Assembly (NCBI GenBank): GCA_035703165.1 | Contig: DASSYR010000027.1 | Span: 8,258-72,257 of the forward strand | Source: AWTP1-9 sp035703165 | Lineage (GTDB): Bacteria; Bacteroidota; Bacteroidia; Chitinophagales; Chitinophagaceae | Length of the DNA: 64,000 bases | Reading direction: 5' to 3' | Part shown: positions 1 through 8,300 of the stretch, in pieces | Position numbering within the stretch: the stretch's first letter is position 1 | Layout of the letters: each line of letters opens with the position of its first letter | The notes under the pieces: generated by a model | Database searches by the model: none | Seen by the model: the letters and a program-made list of their open reading frames with translations, nothing else | What the model was told of the DNA's origin: nothing | Translations under genes and position numbers: made by a program

Positions 1-132
1 GGAAATAACGTTTATTTTAGTATTCCATTCTCTATATAAATTTTCCAAGGCTGCAAATTGTTGTATTTGTAGCGGAGTAAAGTCGCTAAAGTACTTTAAA
101 ATTATTTCCAATTGTTGCTTGCTTTTTTCCAT
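1..132 (-). CDS. rsmG: 16S rRNA (guanine-N7) methyltransferase RsmG, N-terminal part only
   Basis: The reverse strand reads 44 codons from an ATG at 132 off the left edge of the window. The peptide has the RsmG/GidB opening: a Phe-Thr-Pro-Leu-Gln turn, then QQFAALENLYREWNTKINVIS, the usual helix before the SAM-binding fold. RsmG methylates G527 of 16S rRNA in the 530 loop. The catalytic domain lies outside the window. The gene overlaps the 3' end of the upstream glycosyltransferase gene by 31 bp, so the two are probably co-transcribed and translationally coupled. The family call rests on this N-terminal stretch alone. Confidence 0.8.
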   Translation of the reverse strand, partial: MEKSKQQLEIILKYFSDFTPLQIQQFAALENLYREWNTKINVIS

Positions 133-1253
133 ACTGCCGGTAAAAAAATAATATAGTAAGCAACTTGCCAAAGATCAAAAAAAGGAAGTAGCCATAGCAA
201 ATCTTTTTCGTGTAACCGCCACATGGATTTTGAATAGACTACCATTTGCATTAAAAACCGAAAAGCAAAAACACTCAGCACCCAATACCAGTTATAAAAA
301 ATTAAACTTGTGATAAATAATGGTAAAAAGCTAAACTGTGAAAAAGCGTAGAGTCCTAATAAAAATTTGTGTTTTCCCTTGTAATATTTGCTGGTTGAAT
401 AATGCCTGGACTTTTGGCGTATCCATTCGCTCCAGCTTTTTTTAGGTTCAGAATAAGTAAAAGCCTCCTTATCCAATACCACCGCTGTATTATGTTTATT
501 GGCGTTTGCATTAACAAACAGGTCATCATCTCCCCCTGCGATATGATTGTGGGAGCTAAAACCTTTATTACGGATGAATAAGCCTCTTTTATAAGAAAGA
601 TTTCTGCCCACACCCATGTAAGGGTTGCCCGCTAAGGCCATGGAAAGAAATTGAAGTGCTGTTTGAAAAGTTTCTAAGCGAATGAGTTTATTAAGCAACC
701 CTCTTTTTTTTTCATATGCGCCATATCCAAGCACAATCTCTATATCATCATCATAGCTATTTTGCATTTTCTCAATCCAATTGGGGGAGGAAGGATAACA
801 ATCAGCATCGGTAAGTAAAACAATTTCATATTTTGCTTCTTTAATACCCATTGATAAGGGAAATTTTTTTCCGGGGATAAATTTAGCCTCTTGTACCAAT
901 TCCACTGTTCTTAATTGTTTAAAAGGTTTTGCCAAATATTCCAGCACGTACTTGGAATCATCATAAGAGTTATCATTCACTACAATTATTTCGTGCGAAC
1001 TTTTATATTGCTGTTGCAAAACCGGCGGCAGATTTTTAGCTAAATTTGCAGCCTCGTCTCGTGCACATATCACTACGGAAACGGGATGTTGAATTGAACT
1101 TTCTTTTTTACGTGATTTATAAAAAGCTACACGGCTAAAATAAAACAGGTAATAAAAAAGCTGGATAAATGTAATGAGGCAGAAAGCATAAAATAAAGCA
1201 TCGGGCCAATATAAAAACGTCATAGGGCAAAAATAATAATCATTGCTATACAA
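102..1253 (-). CDS. Membrane-anchored family 2 glycosyltransferase
   Basis: 383-residue GT-A glycosyltransferase. A hydrophobic N-terminal segment (about residues 15-42) anchors it. The catalytic domain starts near residue 57 with a VSVVICARDEAANL strand-turn. A DxD-type metal/nucleotide motif (TDAD, 148-151), a GGDDD acceptor/catalytic-base motif (240-244) and a QKSRH stretch (280-284) like the Q/RxxRW motif of processive GT2 enzymes follow. Two or three hydrophobic segments close the protein. It probably transfers an activated sugar on the cytoplasmic face of the membrane; substrate unknown. A second in-frame ATG at 1223 would remove ten residues. It is divergent from tgt (55 bp apart) and overlaps rsmG downstream. 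Confidence 0.85.
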   Translation of the reverse strand: MYSNDYYFCPMTFLYWPDALFYAFCLITFIQLFYYLFYFSRVAFYKSRKKESSIQHPVSVVICARDEAANLAKNLPPVLQQQYKSSHEIIVVNDNSYDDSKYVLEYLAKPFKQLRTVELVQEAKFIPGKKFPLSMGIKEAKYEIVLLTDADCYPSSPNWIEKMQNSYDDDIEIVLGYGAYEKKRGLLNKLIRLETFQTALQFLSMALAGNPYMGVGRNLSYKRGLFIRNKGFSSHNHIAGGDDDLFVNANANKHNTAVVLDKEAFTYSEPKKSWSEWIRQKSRHYSTSKYYKGKHKFLLGLYAFSQFSFLPLFITSLIFYNWYWVLSVFAFRFLMQMVVYSKSMWRLHEKDLLWLLPFFDLWQVAYYIIFLPAVWKKASNNWK

Positions 1254-1308
1254 ATGGGTAAGTTTGAAAGATGTGGAAACTAATAGAATAAATATATAGA
1301 GTTAAAAG

Positions 1309-2448
1309 ATGGCGCCTCTAACATTTACTATACAATCAACCGATACTCAATCCCGGGCAAGGGCTGGAAGAATAGTTACAGATCATGGAGAAATCATAAC
1401 CCCCATCTTTATGCCCGTAGGCACCGTGGGTAGCGTAAAGGCAGTTACTCAGCAACAATTATTAAAGGATGTCCAGGCCCAAATCATTTTGGGTAATACT
1501 TATCATCTTTACTTGCGCCCCGGCATAAATATTTTAGAAAAAGCGGGTGGATTACATCAATTTAATGGTTGGCCTAAGCCTATTTTAACGGATAGTGGAG
1601 GGTACCAGGTTTTTTCATTGTCAGGAACAAGAAAAATAAAAGAGGAAGGAGTCACTTTTCAGTCGCATATTGACGGAAGCCGGCATCTGTTTACACCTGA
1701 AAATGTAATAGATATTCAGCGTTCAATTGGCGCTGATATTATTATGGCCTTTGATGAATGCCCTCCCGGTGGCAGCGACTATACTTATGCAAAAAAATCA
1801 ATGGAAATGACACATCGCTGGTTAGACAGGTGCATAAGTCAATTTAGCGCAAGTCAGCCAAAGTATCCCTATACACAGAATCTTTTTCCTATTGTGCAAG
1901 GAGGTACCTATAAAGATTTGCGGAAACATTCCTGTGAATTAATCAGTGCTAAGGAAGCAACGGGAAATGCTATTGGTGGCTTAAGCGTGGGGGAACCCGA
2001 ACCAATTATGTATGAAATATGCAGTTGGTGCTGTGAACATCTTCCGCAAAGCAAACCCCGCTATTTAATGGGGGTAGGTACCCCCTGGAATATACTGGAA
2101 AGCATTAGCATGGGTATTGACATGTTTGACTGTGTAATGCCTACCCGTAATGGACGCAATGCCATGCTTTTTACCACAAGGGGCGTTATTAATATTGACA
2201 ACAAAAAATGGGAAACCGATTTTTCAGTTATAGATGATGGAATTAATTGCGAAATAAGTAATTACTACAGTAAGGCCTATTTGCGTCATCTTATGAAGAC
2301 AAAAGAAATACTAGGGCTAACTATTGCCAGCGTACACAACCTTGCTTTTTATTTATGGTTGGTGAACGAAGCAAGAAAACATATTGAAGCGGGTGATTTT
2401 ATGAGTTGGAAAAAAGAAATGGTAATAAGATTGCAGACTAAATTGTAA
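1309..2448 (+). CDS. tgt: Queuine/preQ1 tRNA-guanine transglycosylase
   Basis: 379 residues, normal length. Exchanges guanine-34 of GUN-anticodon tRNAs for preQ1 in queuosine synthesis. The TIM-barrel hallmarks are present: LTDSGGYQVFSL with general-base Asp95, GGLSVGEP (223-230) in the substrate pocket, and GIDMFDCVMPTRNGRN with the nucleophile expected at Asp274. Three canonical zinc ligands are Cys in the classical CxCxxC; the aligned positions here are Ile312, Cys314 and Ser317, with only the distal His343 kept, so the zinc site looks lost. Spacing from nucleophile to these positions equals that of the Zymomonas enzyme, so the alignment is secure. The gene is followed 75 bp later by an LptG-type gene. 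Confidence 0.95.
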   Translation: MAPLTFTIQSTDTQSRARAGRIVTDHGEIITPIFMPVGTVGSVKAVTQQQLLKDVQAQIILGNTYHLYLRPGINILEKAGGLHQFNGWPKPILTDSGGYQVFSLSGTRKIKEEGVTFQSHIDGSRHLFTPENVIDIQRSIGADIIMAFDECPPGGSDYTYAKKSMEMTHRWLDRCISQFSASQPKYPYTQNLFPIVQGGTYKDLRKHSCELISAKEATGNAIGGLSVGEPEPIMYEICSWCCEHLPQSKPRYLMGVGTPWNILESISMGIDMFDCVMPTRNGRNAMLFTTRGVINIDNKKWETDFSVIDDGINCEISNYYSKAYLRHLMKTKEILGLTIASVHNLAFYLWLVNEARKHIEAGDFMSWKKEMVIRLQTKL

Positions 2449-2523
2449 TTATCTTTCACATCACCTTCACATTTGCTTTTTAGCGGCATCCCTTTTTCGT
2501 GTTACATTTGCAGTTTCTGGATT

Positions 2524-3624
2524 ATGTTTAAGAAAATTGACCGTTACATATTAAAAAAGTTTTTTACAACCGTGTTTTTCATTGTAGCGGCTTTAACGGT
2601 TATTGCAACAGTTATTGATATTAGTGAAAAAACAGATGATTTTGTAAAAACCAAATTATCCGCGGGGCAAATTTTTATTAAATATTACCTGGGATTTATA
2701 CCACATATTGCCGCACTTATTTTTCCATTATTTGTATTTATCGGGGTTATTTGGTTTACCTCAAAAATGGCAGTTCGATCAGAGATTATAGCCATATTAA
2801 GCAGTGGAGTCAGTTTCAATCGTTTATTGCGTCCATATTTATTGGGTGGAGTATTTTTAGGAATATTACTTTGGTTTGGTAATCGTTATCTTATTCCTAA
2901 AGCCAACAGTGTTCGTACAAACTTTTATGTAAATTATTTAGATGTCCTAAATCCTGACCCGAGCAGGCAATCATACTCTTCCCTGTCTGATTTACATTTT
3001 CGTATAGATTCCTTTACTTATGCAGGTATGCATAGTTATGATACAACCGGGAAATATGGCACTTATTTTTACCTGCAAAAAATTGACAATGGTAAGATAG
3101 TTTATAATCTTCGTGCTGACAATATAAAATGGGATAGCATTTCAAAACAATGGCAGCTTACTAATGTGTTGGAACGAAAAATTTTAGGAATAAAAGAAGA
3201 GATACAAGTATTTCCAAAAAAAGAGATAAAATTTACATTTTATCCCTCCGAGTTAAAAAAAGATGAATATCTCAAAGATAAATTGTCCACTCCCCAATTA
3301 ACCAGTTATATTAAAAGGGAAGAAATAAAGGGCTCAGAAGGATTAAACACGCTTTTAGTGGAACGTTATAAACGAGATGCCGTACCCGTGGCTGTGGTAA
3401 TTTTTACACTTATGGGGGGAATTGTAGCCAGCAAGAGGGTGAGGGGAGGAAGTGGTTTGCACCTTGCTATGGGGTTAGCGTTGGCAGTTTCTTTTGAGGT
3501 GTTGAATAAATTTTCTACTGTTTTTTCTACTAATGGAAACCTTCCTCCATTTTTAGCTGCATGGATGCCGGATATTTTCTTTGCGCTTATTACAATATGG
3601 CTTTATAAACGTGCTCCCAAATAG
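2524..3624 (+). CDS. LptF/LptG family permease (YjgP/YjgQ)
   Basis: 366 residues from the ATG at 2524; a longer reading from a TTG at 2473 adds 17 residues without family resemblance. The N-terminus FKKIDRYILKKFFTTVFF is the family signature, followed by two membrane segments, a periplasmic beta-jellyroll region (about 140-270) and three C-terminal membrane segments around VPVAVVIFTLMGG. Such proteins pair with LptB to extract lipopolysaccharide from the inner membrane and pass it to LptC/LptA. Whether this is LptF or LptG cannot be decided here; no partner is adjacent. A TACATTTG element (2503-2510) just upstream resembles the Bacteroidota -7 box, but no TTG lies at the right distance. Confidence 0.85.
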   Translation: MFKKIDRYILKKFFTTVFFIVAALTVIATVIDISEKTDDFVKTKLSAGQIFIKYYLGFIPHIAALIFPLFVFIGVIWFTSKMAVRSEIIAILSSGVSFNRLLRPYLLGGVFLGILLWFGNRYLIPKANSVRTNFYVNYLDVLNPDPSRQSYSSLSDLHFRIDSFTYAGMHSYDTTGKYGTYFYLQKIDNGKIVYNLRADNIKWDSISKQWQLTNVLERKILGIKEEIQVFPKKEIKFTFYPSELKKDEYLKDKLSTPQLTSYIKREEIKGSEGLNTLLVERYKRDAVPVAVVIFTLMGGIVASKRVRGGSGLHLAMGLALAVSFEVLNKFSTVFSTNGNLPPFLAAWMPDIFFALITIWLYKRAPK

Positions 3625-3637
3625 TTTATTTTTTTAA

Positions 3638-3665
3638 TTGCATAAATTTTGTGCTTTCTATTTTG
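3638..3665 (+). promoter_or_regulatory. Predicted sigma-ABfr-type promoter for citrate synthase
   Basis: TTG at 3638-3640, 18-nt spacer, then TATTTTG at 3659-3665, close to the Bacteroidota consensus TTG-N~19-TAnnTTTG. It would start transcription near 3670, about 50 nt before the gltA start codon. Confidence 0.45.
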
Positions 3666-3721
3666 CTGTAGTAAGAGCGAATTAATAACTTTACTTTTTA
3701 ATTAAGTTAAATACGCTTTTC

Positions 3722-5047
3722 ATGGGCATTTTAAAAGACCGGTTTAAAGCTAAGGCCGATTCTGTAGCAACCGAAATTAAAAACCTCCTTAAAGAAAACG
3801 GGAATAAAGTAATTGGTGAAGTAACGTTAAGCCAGATATATCAAGGCATGCGTGGTGTAACCGGGTTAGTAACAGAAACCTCTTTGCTGGATGCACAGGA
3901 AGGTATTCGATTTCGGGGATATTCTATCCCTGAATTACGAGAAAAACTACCCAAAGCGAATGGTGGCACCGAGCCTCTTCCCGAAGGATTATTTTATTTA
4001 ATGTTAATAGGAGAACTTCCGACAGAAGAGGATGTGCATCACATCACATCTGTTTTACAACGGCGAAGCCACGTACCTACCCACGTATTTAACTCAATAG
4101 AAGCTCTGCCTGTTAATGCGCATCCTATGACCCAGTTTGTGGTGGCAATAATGGCCTTGCAAACAGAAAGCCAATTTGCAAAAAAATATGCGGCCGGGAT
4201 GAACAAGAAAGATTATTGGGATGCCATGTTTGATGATACAATGGACCTAATAGCGAGACTACCAAGAGTAGCTGCTTACATATACAGACGCAAATACAGA
4301 TCCGGAGAGCATATACAGCCAAATGGGTTGTTAGATTGGGCTGGAAATTTTGCCCACATGTTGGGATATGAAGATGAAACCTTTAAAGAATTAATGCGTT
4401 TGTACATGACTATTCATGCTGATCATGAAGGAGGGAATGTTTCAGCACATGCAACCCATTTAGTTGGTTCCGCATTAAGCGATCCTTTTTTGAGTCTGGC
4501 AGCCGGGTTAAATGGATTAGCCGGACCTTTGCATGGTTTGGCAAACCAGGAAGTAATAAAGTGGATTTTTGAAATGCAGGAAGAATTAAATACGGATGCG
4601 CCTACTAAAGATCAGATAGCAGATTATGTAAAGAAAACTTTGAATGAAGGGAAAGTGGTACCAGGGTATGGACATGCTGTATTAAGAAAGACGGATCCAC
4701 GGTTTGAGGCACAGATGGCTTTTGGAAAAAAACATATGCCAAATGATAAATTGGTGCAAACAGTGTGGAATATTTATGAAACTGTTCCTCCCATTTTACA
4801 GTCATTGGGAAAAATCAAAAATCCATGGCCCAATGTAGATGCACATAGCGGTGCTTTGTTGGTGCATTTTGGTTTAAAGGAATATGAATATTATACCGTA
4901 TTGTTTGGAGTAAGCCGGGCACTGGGTGTGCTGGCAAGTCTTTGTTGGGACAGGGCACTAAGTTTTCCCATAGAAAGACCCAAGTCAGTAACTACAGAAC
5001 TTGTAAAACTTTGGTTAGAAGGCAAGGATAATATTTGGGGCGAATAA
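3722..5047 (+). CDS. gltA: Citrate synthase, mitochondrial-like (eukaryotic-type) form
   Basis: 441 residues. Condenses acetyl-CoA and oxaloacetate to citrate, the entry step of the TCA cycle. The catalytic triad is complete: His271 in GPLHGLANQ, His318 in VPGYGHAVLRKTDPR and Asp373 in NPWPNVDAHSG. Several blocks (HEGGNVSAHATHLVGSALSD, VLFGVSRALGVLA) read like mitochondrial citrate synthase rather than the allosteric hexameric type of Escherichia coli. It is a single-gene unit, with its own predicted promoter upstream and a strong intrinsic terminator 30 bp after the stop. The start at 3722 gives the expected N-terminus. Confidence 0.95.
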   Translation: MGILKDRFKAKADSVATEIKNLLKENGNKVIGEVTLSQIYQGMRGVTGLVTETSLLDAQEGIRFRGYSIPELREKLPKANGGTEPLPEGLFYLMLIGELPTEEDVHHITSVLQRRSHVPTHVFNSIEALPVNAHPMTQFVVAIMALQTESQFAKKYAAGMNKKDYWDAMFDDTMDLIARLPRVAAYIYRRKYRSGEHIQPNGLLDWAGNFAHMLGYEDETFKELMRLYMTIHADHEGGNVSAHATHLVGSALSDPFLSLAAGLNGLAGPLHGLANQEVIKWIFEMQEELNTDAPTKDQIADYVKKTLNEGKVVPGYGHAVLRKTDPRFEAQMAFGKKHMPNDKLVQTVWNIYETVPPILQSLGKIKNPWPNVDAHSGALLVHFGLKEYEYYTVLFGVSRALGVLASLCWDRALSFPIERPKSVTTELVKLWLEGKDNIWGE

Positions 5048-5077
5048 GATTATCCTTTATTGGGTATAATGAATTTT

Positions 5078-5105
5078 AACTCCGGATTAACCCGGAGTTT
5101 TTATT
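5078..5105 (+). terminator. Rho-independent terminator of citrate synthase gene
   Basis: Perfect 8-bp stem AACTCCGG (5078-5085) / CCGGAGTT (5092-5099), 6-nt loop, followed by a T-rich tail. Confidence 0.85.
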
Positions 5106-5218
5106 TTGGTTGAAACAAGGCACAAAGTTATATTTGCAGTCCTTAAAACGAAAGTGATTGCCTGTTCTTAAAAAGTTTTTAATACGGAATAGGTAACCAC
5201 AAAAAAGATAACGAATAA

Positions 5219-5292
<74 letters not shown>

Positions 5293-5301
5293 CTTAATAA
5301 G

Positions 5302-5324
5302 TCCTGCCTGTGGTGGGATTTTTT
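5302..5324 (+). terminator. Probable terminator after tRNA-Ala
   Basis: Stem TCCTGCC (5302-5308) / GGTGGGA (5312-5318) with two wobble pairs and a 3-nt loop, followed by six T residues. It lies 10 nt after the tRNA. Confidence 0.55.
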
Positions 5325-5342
5325 ATGCATTTTATTATTTAA

Positions 5343-8300
5343 TTATTTCACCTTCACTCGTACACCCTCACTATGCGCACTAAACTCAGGGGCGTACATA
5401 CATTGAATGGTAGTAACGCCATTGCTGAAATTACCACTATGTGTAACGAACAAAGGATATTCAAACACATAAGTTCCCTTGGGCAACCAGTTAAAGAAGA
5501 AATTGGTAGAAGCATCTTTGGTGCTTTCGTAATAGCCTAATCCTCCCTGCCATTTATAATGGCTCAGCACATTTACCGGTTCCATACAGGCTGCCCGCAT
5601 ATCTTTCATGTGTACATATTCCATATCACGGTCGGCACGGAGCTCAATCCTTACTTTTACTTTATCACCAATCTTAATTTCATCGCCATCATTTATTGGG
5701 ATAAGCACCGGTCCATTATCGGAATTTTTTTCTACAAATAATTTTTTAGAAAGTTTCAGTGGAGTTTCGGCTGAACTAATCTTATCCAAATCTTCAAAGT
5801 ATTGCCAGTAAATAGCACCCCATGAAGTTGAAAGGTTTAAGGGTTTAATGGTTGAAGGGTTGGTTACGGTAACTTTAATATTACCCATATTATTTTTTAC
5901 CTCTTTGCCATCAATTCTTTCTTTAAAGTAACCTGTTCCCACCTCTGTTTTTGAATTGTTGTTAGAAATTGTTTTATCTCCTAACTGAATGATGATGGTT
6001 GGTTCTTCACTCAACCAGTCACTACCTTTCAATAGAAGTGCATAGCATGCCTCTGCTGTGGCTTTGGTTGTTTTCCAGTTTTGCGTTTGCTTTTGTTTAA
6101 GCAGCCAGGTTTTTAAGTCATCCACTGTTTTATCATCGTTACCTGCTTCACTAAATGCTTCAATTAATAATGCCTGTGTTTCCACGGGGGCCTGGTGCCA
6201 GTAATAGCCGCCACTCATGTCTTTAAAGTACATGCCCATTTCTTCATTTACAATGGAATTGTCTTTGATAGATGCAAGAATAGCAGTCGGAGTTTTATTG
6301 TCTCCCGTACGGTGTAAAGCCAGCGCAGTCATTCCCTGTGCATAGCGGTTTTGTTTTAGCCAGAATTGTTGTGATTGCCCGCGATAGTAATCATATGCTT
6401 TTTGAGTAGTTGCCGGTATTTTATAGTCAGGGAAAAAACTTCGCATATATAACCATTGAGTTTGTATATATCCGATATTTTGACTTTTTAATTTTGACTT
6501 CTGTTTTATTAAGAAATCGTAATCTTCTTTCAGTTTTCTGTCCAGGTAAGGAACCGCTGTTTTTAAGATGGAATTGATCTTGTTTTGTGTGGATGCAGGA
6601 ATTGCTCCCAGTTTTTGCAGATGACCAATGCCGGTTATAATGTACTGGGTAATGTAACGATCATCGGGCCCGCCTTTGAACCATACAAAACCACCATTGG
6701 GACTTTGCATTTCCTTTAGTTTGTTGAGTGATGATTCCAGTTCTTTGCTCAGCTTCACCATATCAAACAGCAGTGCAATATTTTTCTTTTGCTGTTCTTC
6801 ATTCTTTGCTTCCAGCACCCAGGGAGTTTCTTGTAATAAAGCTGATTTCAACTCCTCATTTTTTTGAAGATTGCTGAGTAGAGCAGCGGTATCCAGTGTT
6901 TTCCATTTTTCAAACACTGCTTTTATTTTGGGAGAAGCATTAGCAATCTTAGCCGCTAATGCATTCGCATAATAACGATTGAATGTTTGCTCGGCACATT
7001 CATAAGGATACTCCATTAAATAAGGCAATGCCTGTACCGCATACCAGGTAGGATTGGAAGTGTATTCAACAGTTAAAGCATGATTGCTCAATGTAGTGCT
7101 TTTATTGTTGAGTAATTTTTCAAAACTAAAATTCTTGCTTCCTTCACCACGCATGGGTAATGTAATACTTTCTGTTACCAGCATACGGTTGGTTAATACC
7201 GGTAAACTGTTTTCTTCACCATCGGCCCCTTCCCAGCCTCCCCCGATGGGGGAGGTGGCTTGAGCAACAACACGATATACCAGAGCGCTATTATAGTTGA
7301 ATGGAATATCAATGCTGAATTTAATGCCTGCGCTTTGCCCTGCTTGTGCAGTGAATGACTGAACGGAGTTACCATTCTTAAACAATTCATCCACCGGTTT
7401 CATGGTAGTGGCATCGAATAATTGTAAAGTAGCGGTACCATTTAAAGTTTTATCAGTCAAATTGGAAACTTTCGTGCTGAATTCCATTTTATCGCCTTCC
7501 CGCATAAAACGGGGAGCATTAGGTTGCACCATCAGTTGTTTTTGTGTAACTACTTTGTTGGTGGTAATGGCCGTACGCATGTCTTTGGTATGTGCCAAAC
7601 CCAAAAATTTCCATTCCGTTAATGCTTCAGGAATGGTAAAGCTGAAAGAAATATTTCCTGCTGAATCTGTTTTTAAATCGGGTAAGAAGAAAGCGGTTTC
7701 GTTAAAATTTTTGCGGATTTGGATAGAGGACGGATTTTGAGCTGATGGGATTTTATCATTTTTAATATCTTTATTTTCAATTTTAGTAACTGAAGTTGTT
7801 GAATTTTTTTTCTGAGTTACAACAACTTCCTCTAATTTATCTTCTCGGATTTGTATACCCGGGATTCTGCCTTCTAAGGCTTTGGGAACTTCTAGATCAT
7901 AAAACGCAGCAGAATAGTACTCTGTCCATGGTTGTATTTCTTTGTTTCTCTTCCTTTTTATAACCAATACATCATATGATTTTGAATAGATATAAACATT
8001 ATCTCCTTTATAACAATCCTTGGCTACTGTATTCTCTGTTCCGAATACATTACTGCTCCATTGATTATATCCATAAAAATCAGGATATAGCTGACTCTTA
8101 AAATCAGCCCAGTTATGTGTCTTAAATTGGTCAAGACTGGCATCATACATGCTGGCCAGCATCTCGGCCGCCACTTTATCACCTTTAATACCGCTTACCT
8201 TCAATGTCCATTTTTCTTCACTGCCCGGTAATGTTTTATCACGGAAGCTTTCATAACTGATTTTTAATTCCTTGTTTGTCCAGGGTACATCAATTTGATT

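Noticed and set aside
2472..2510. Full promoter for the LptG-type gene (TTTG plus TACATTTG)
   Set aside because: The TACATTTG box is good, but the nearest TTTG is 27 nt away, too far for the usual 18-21 nt spacing, so only a -7-like element can be claimed.
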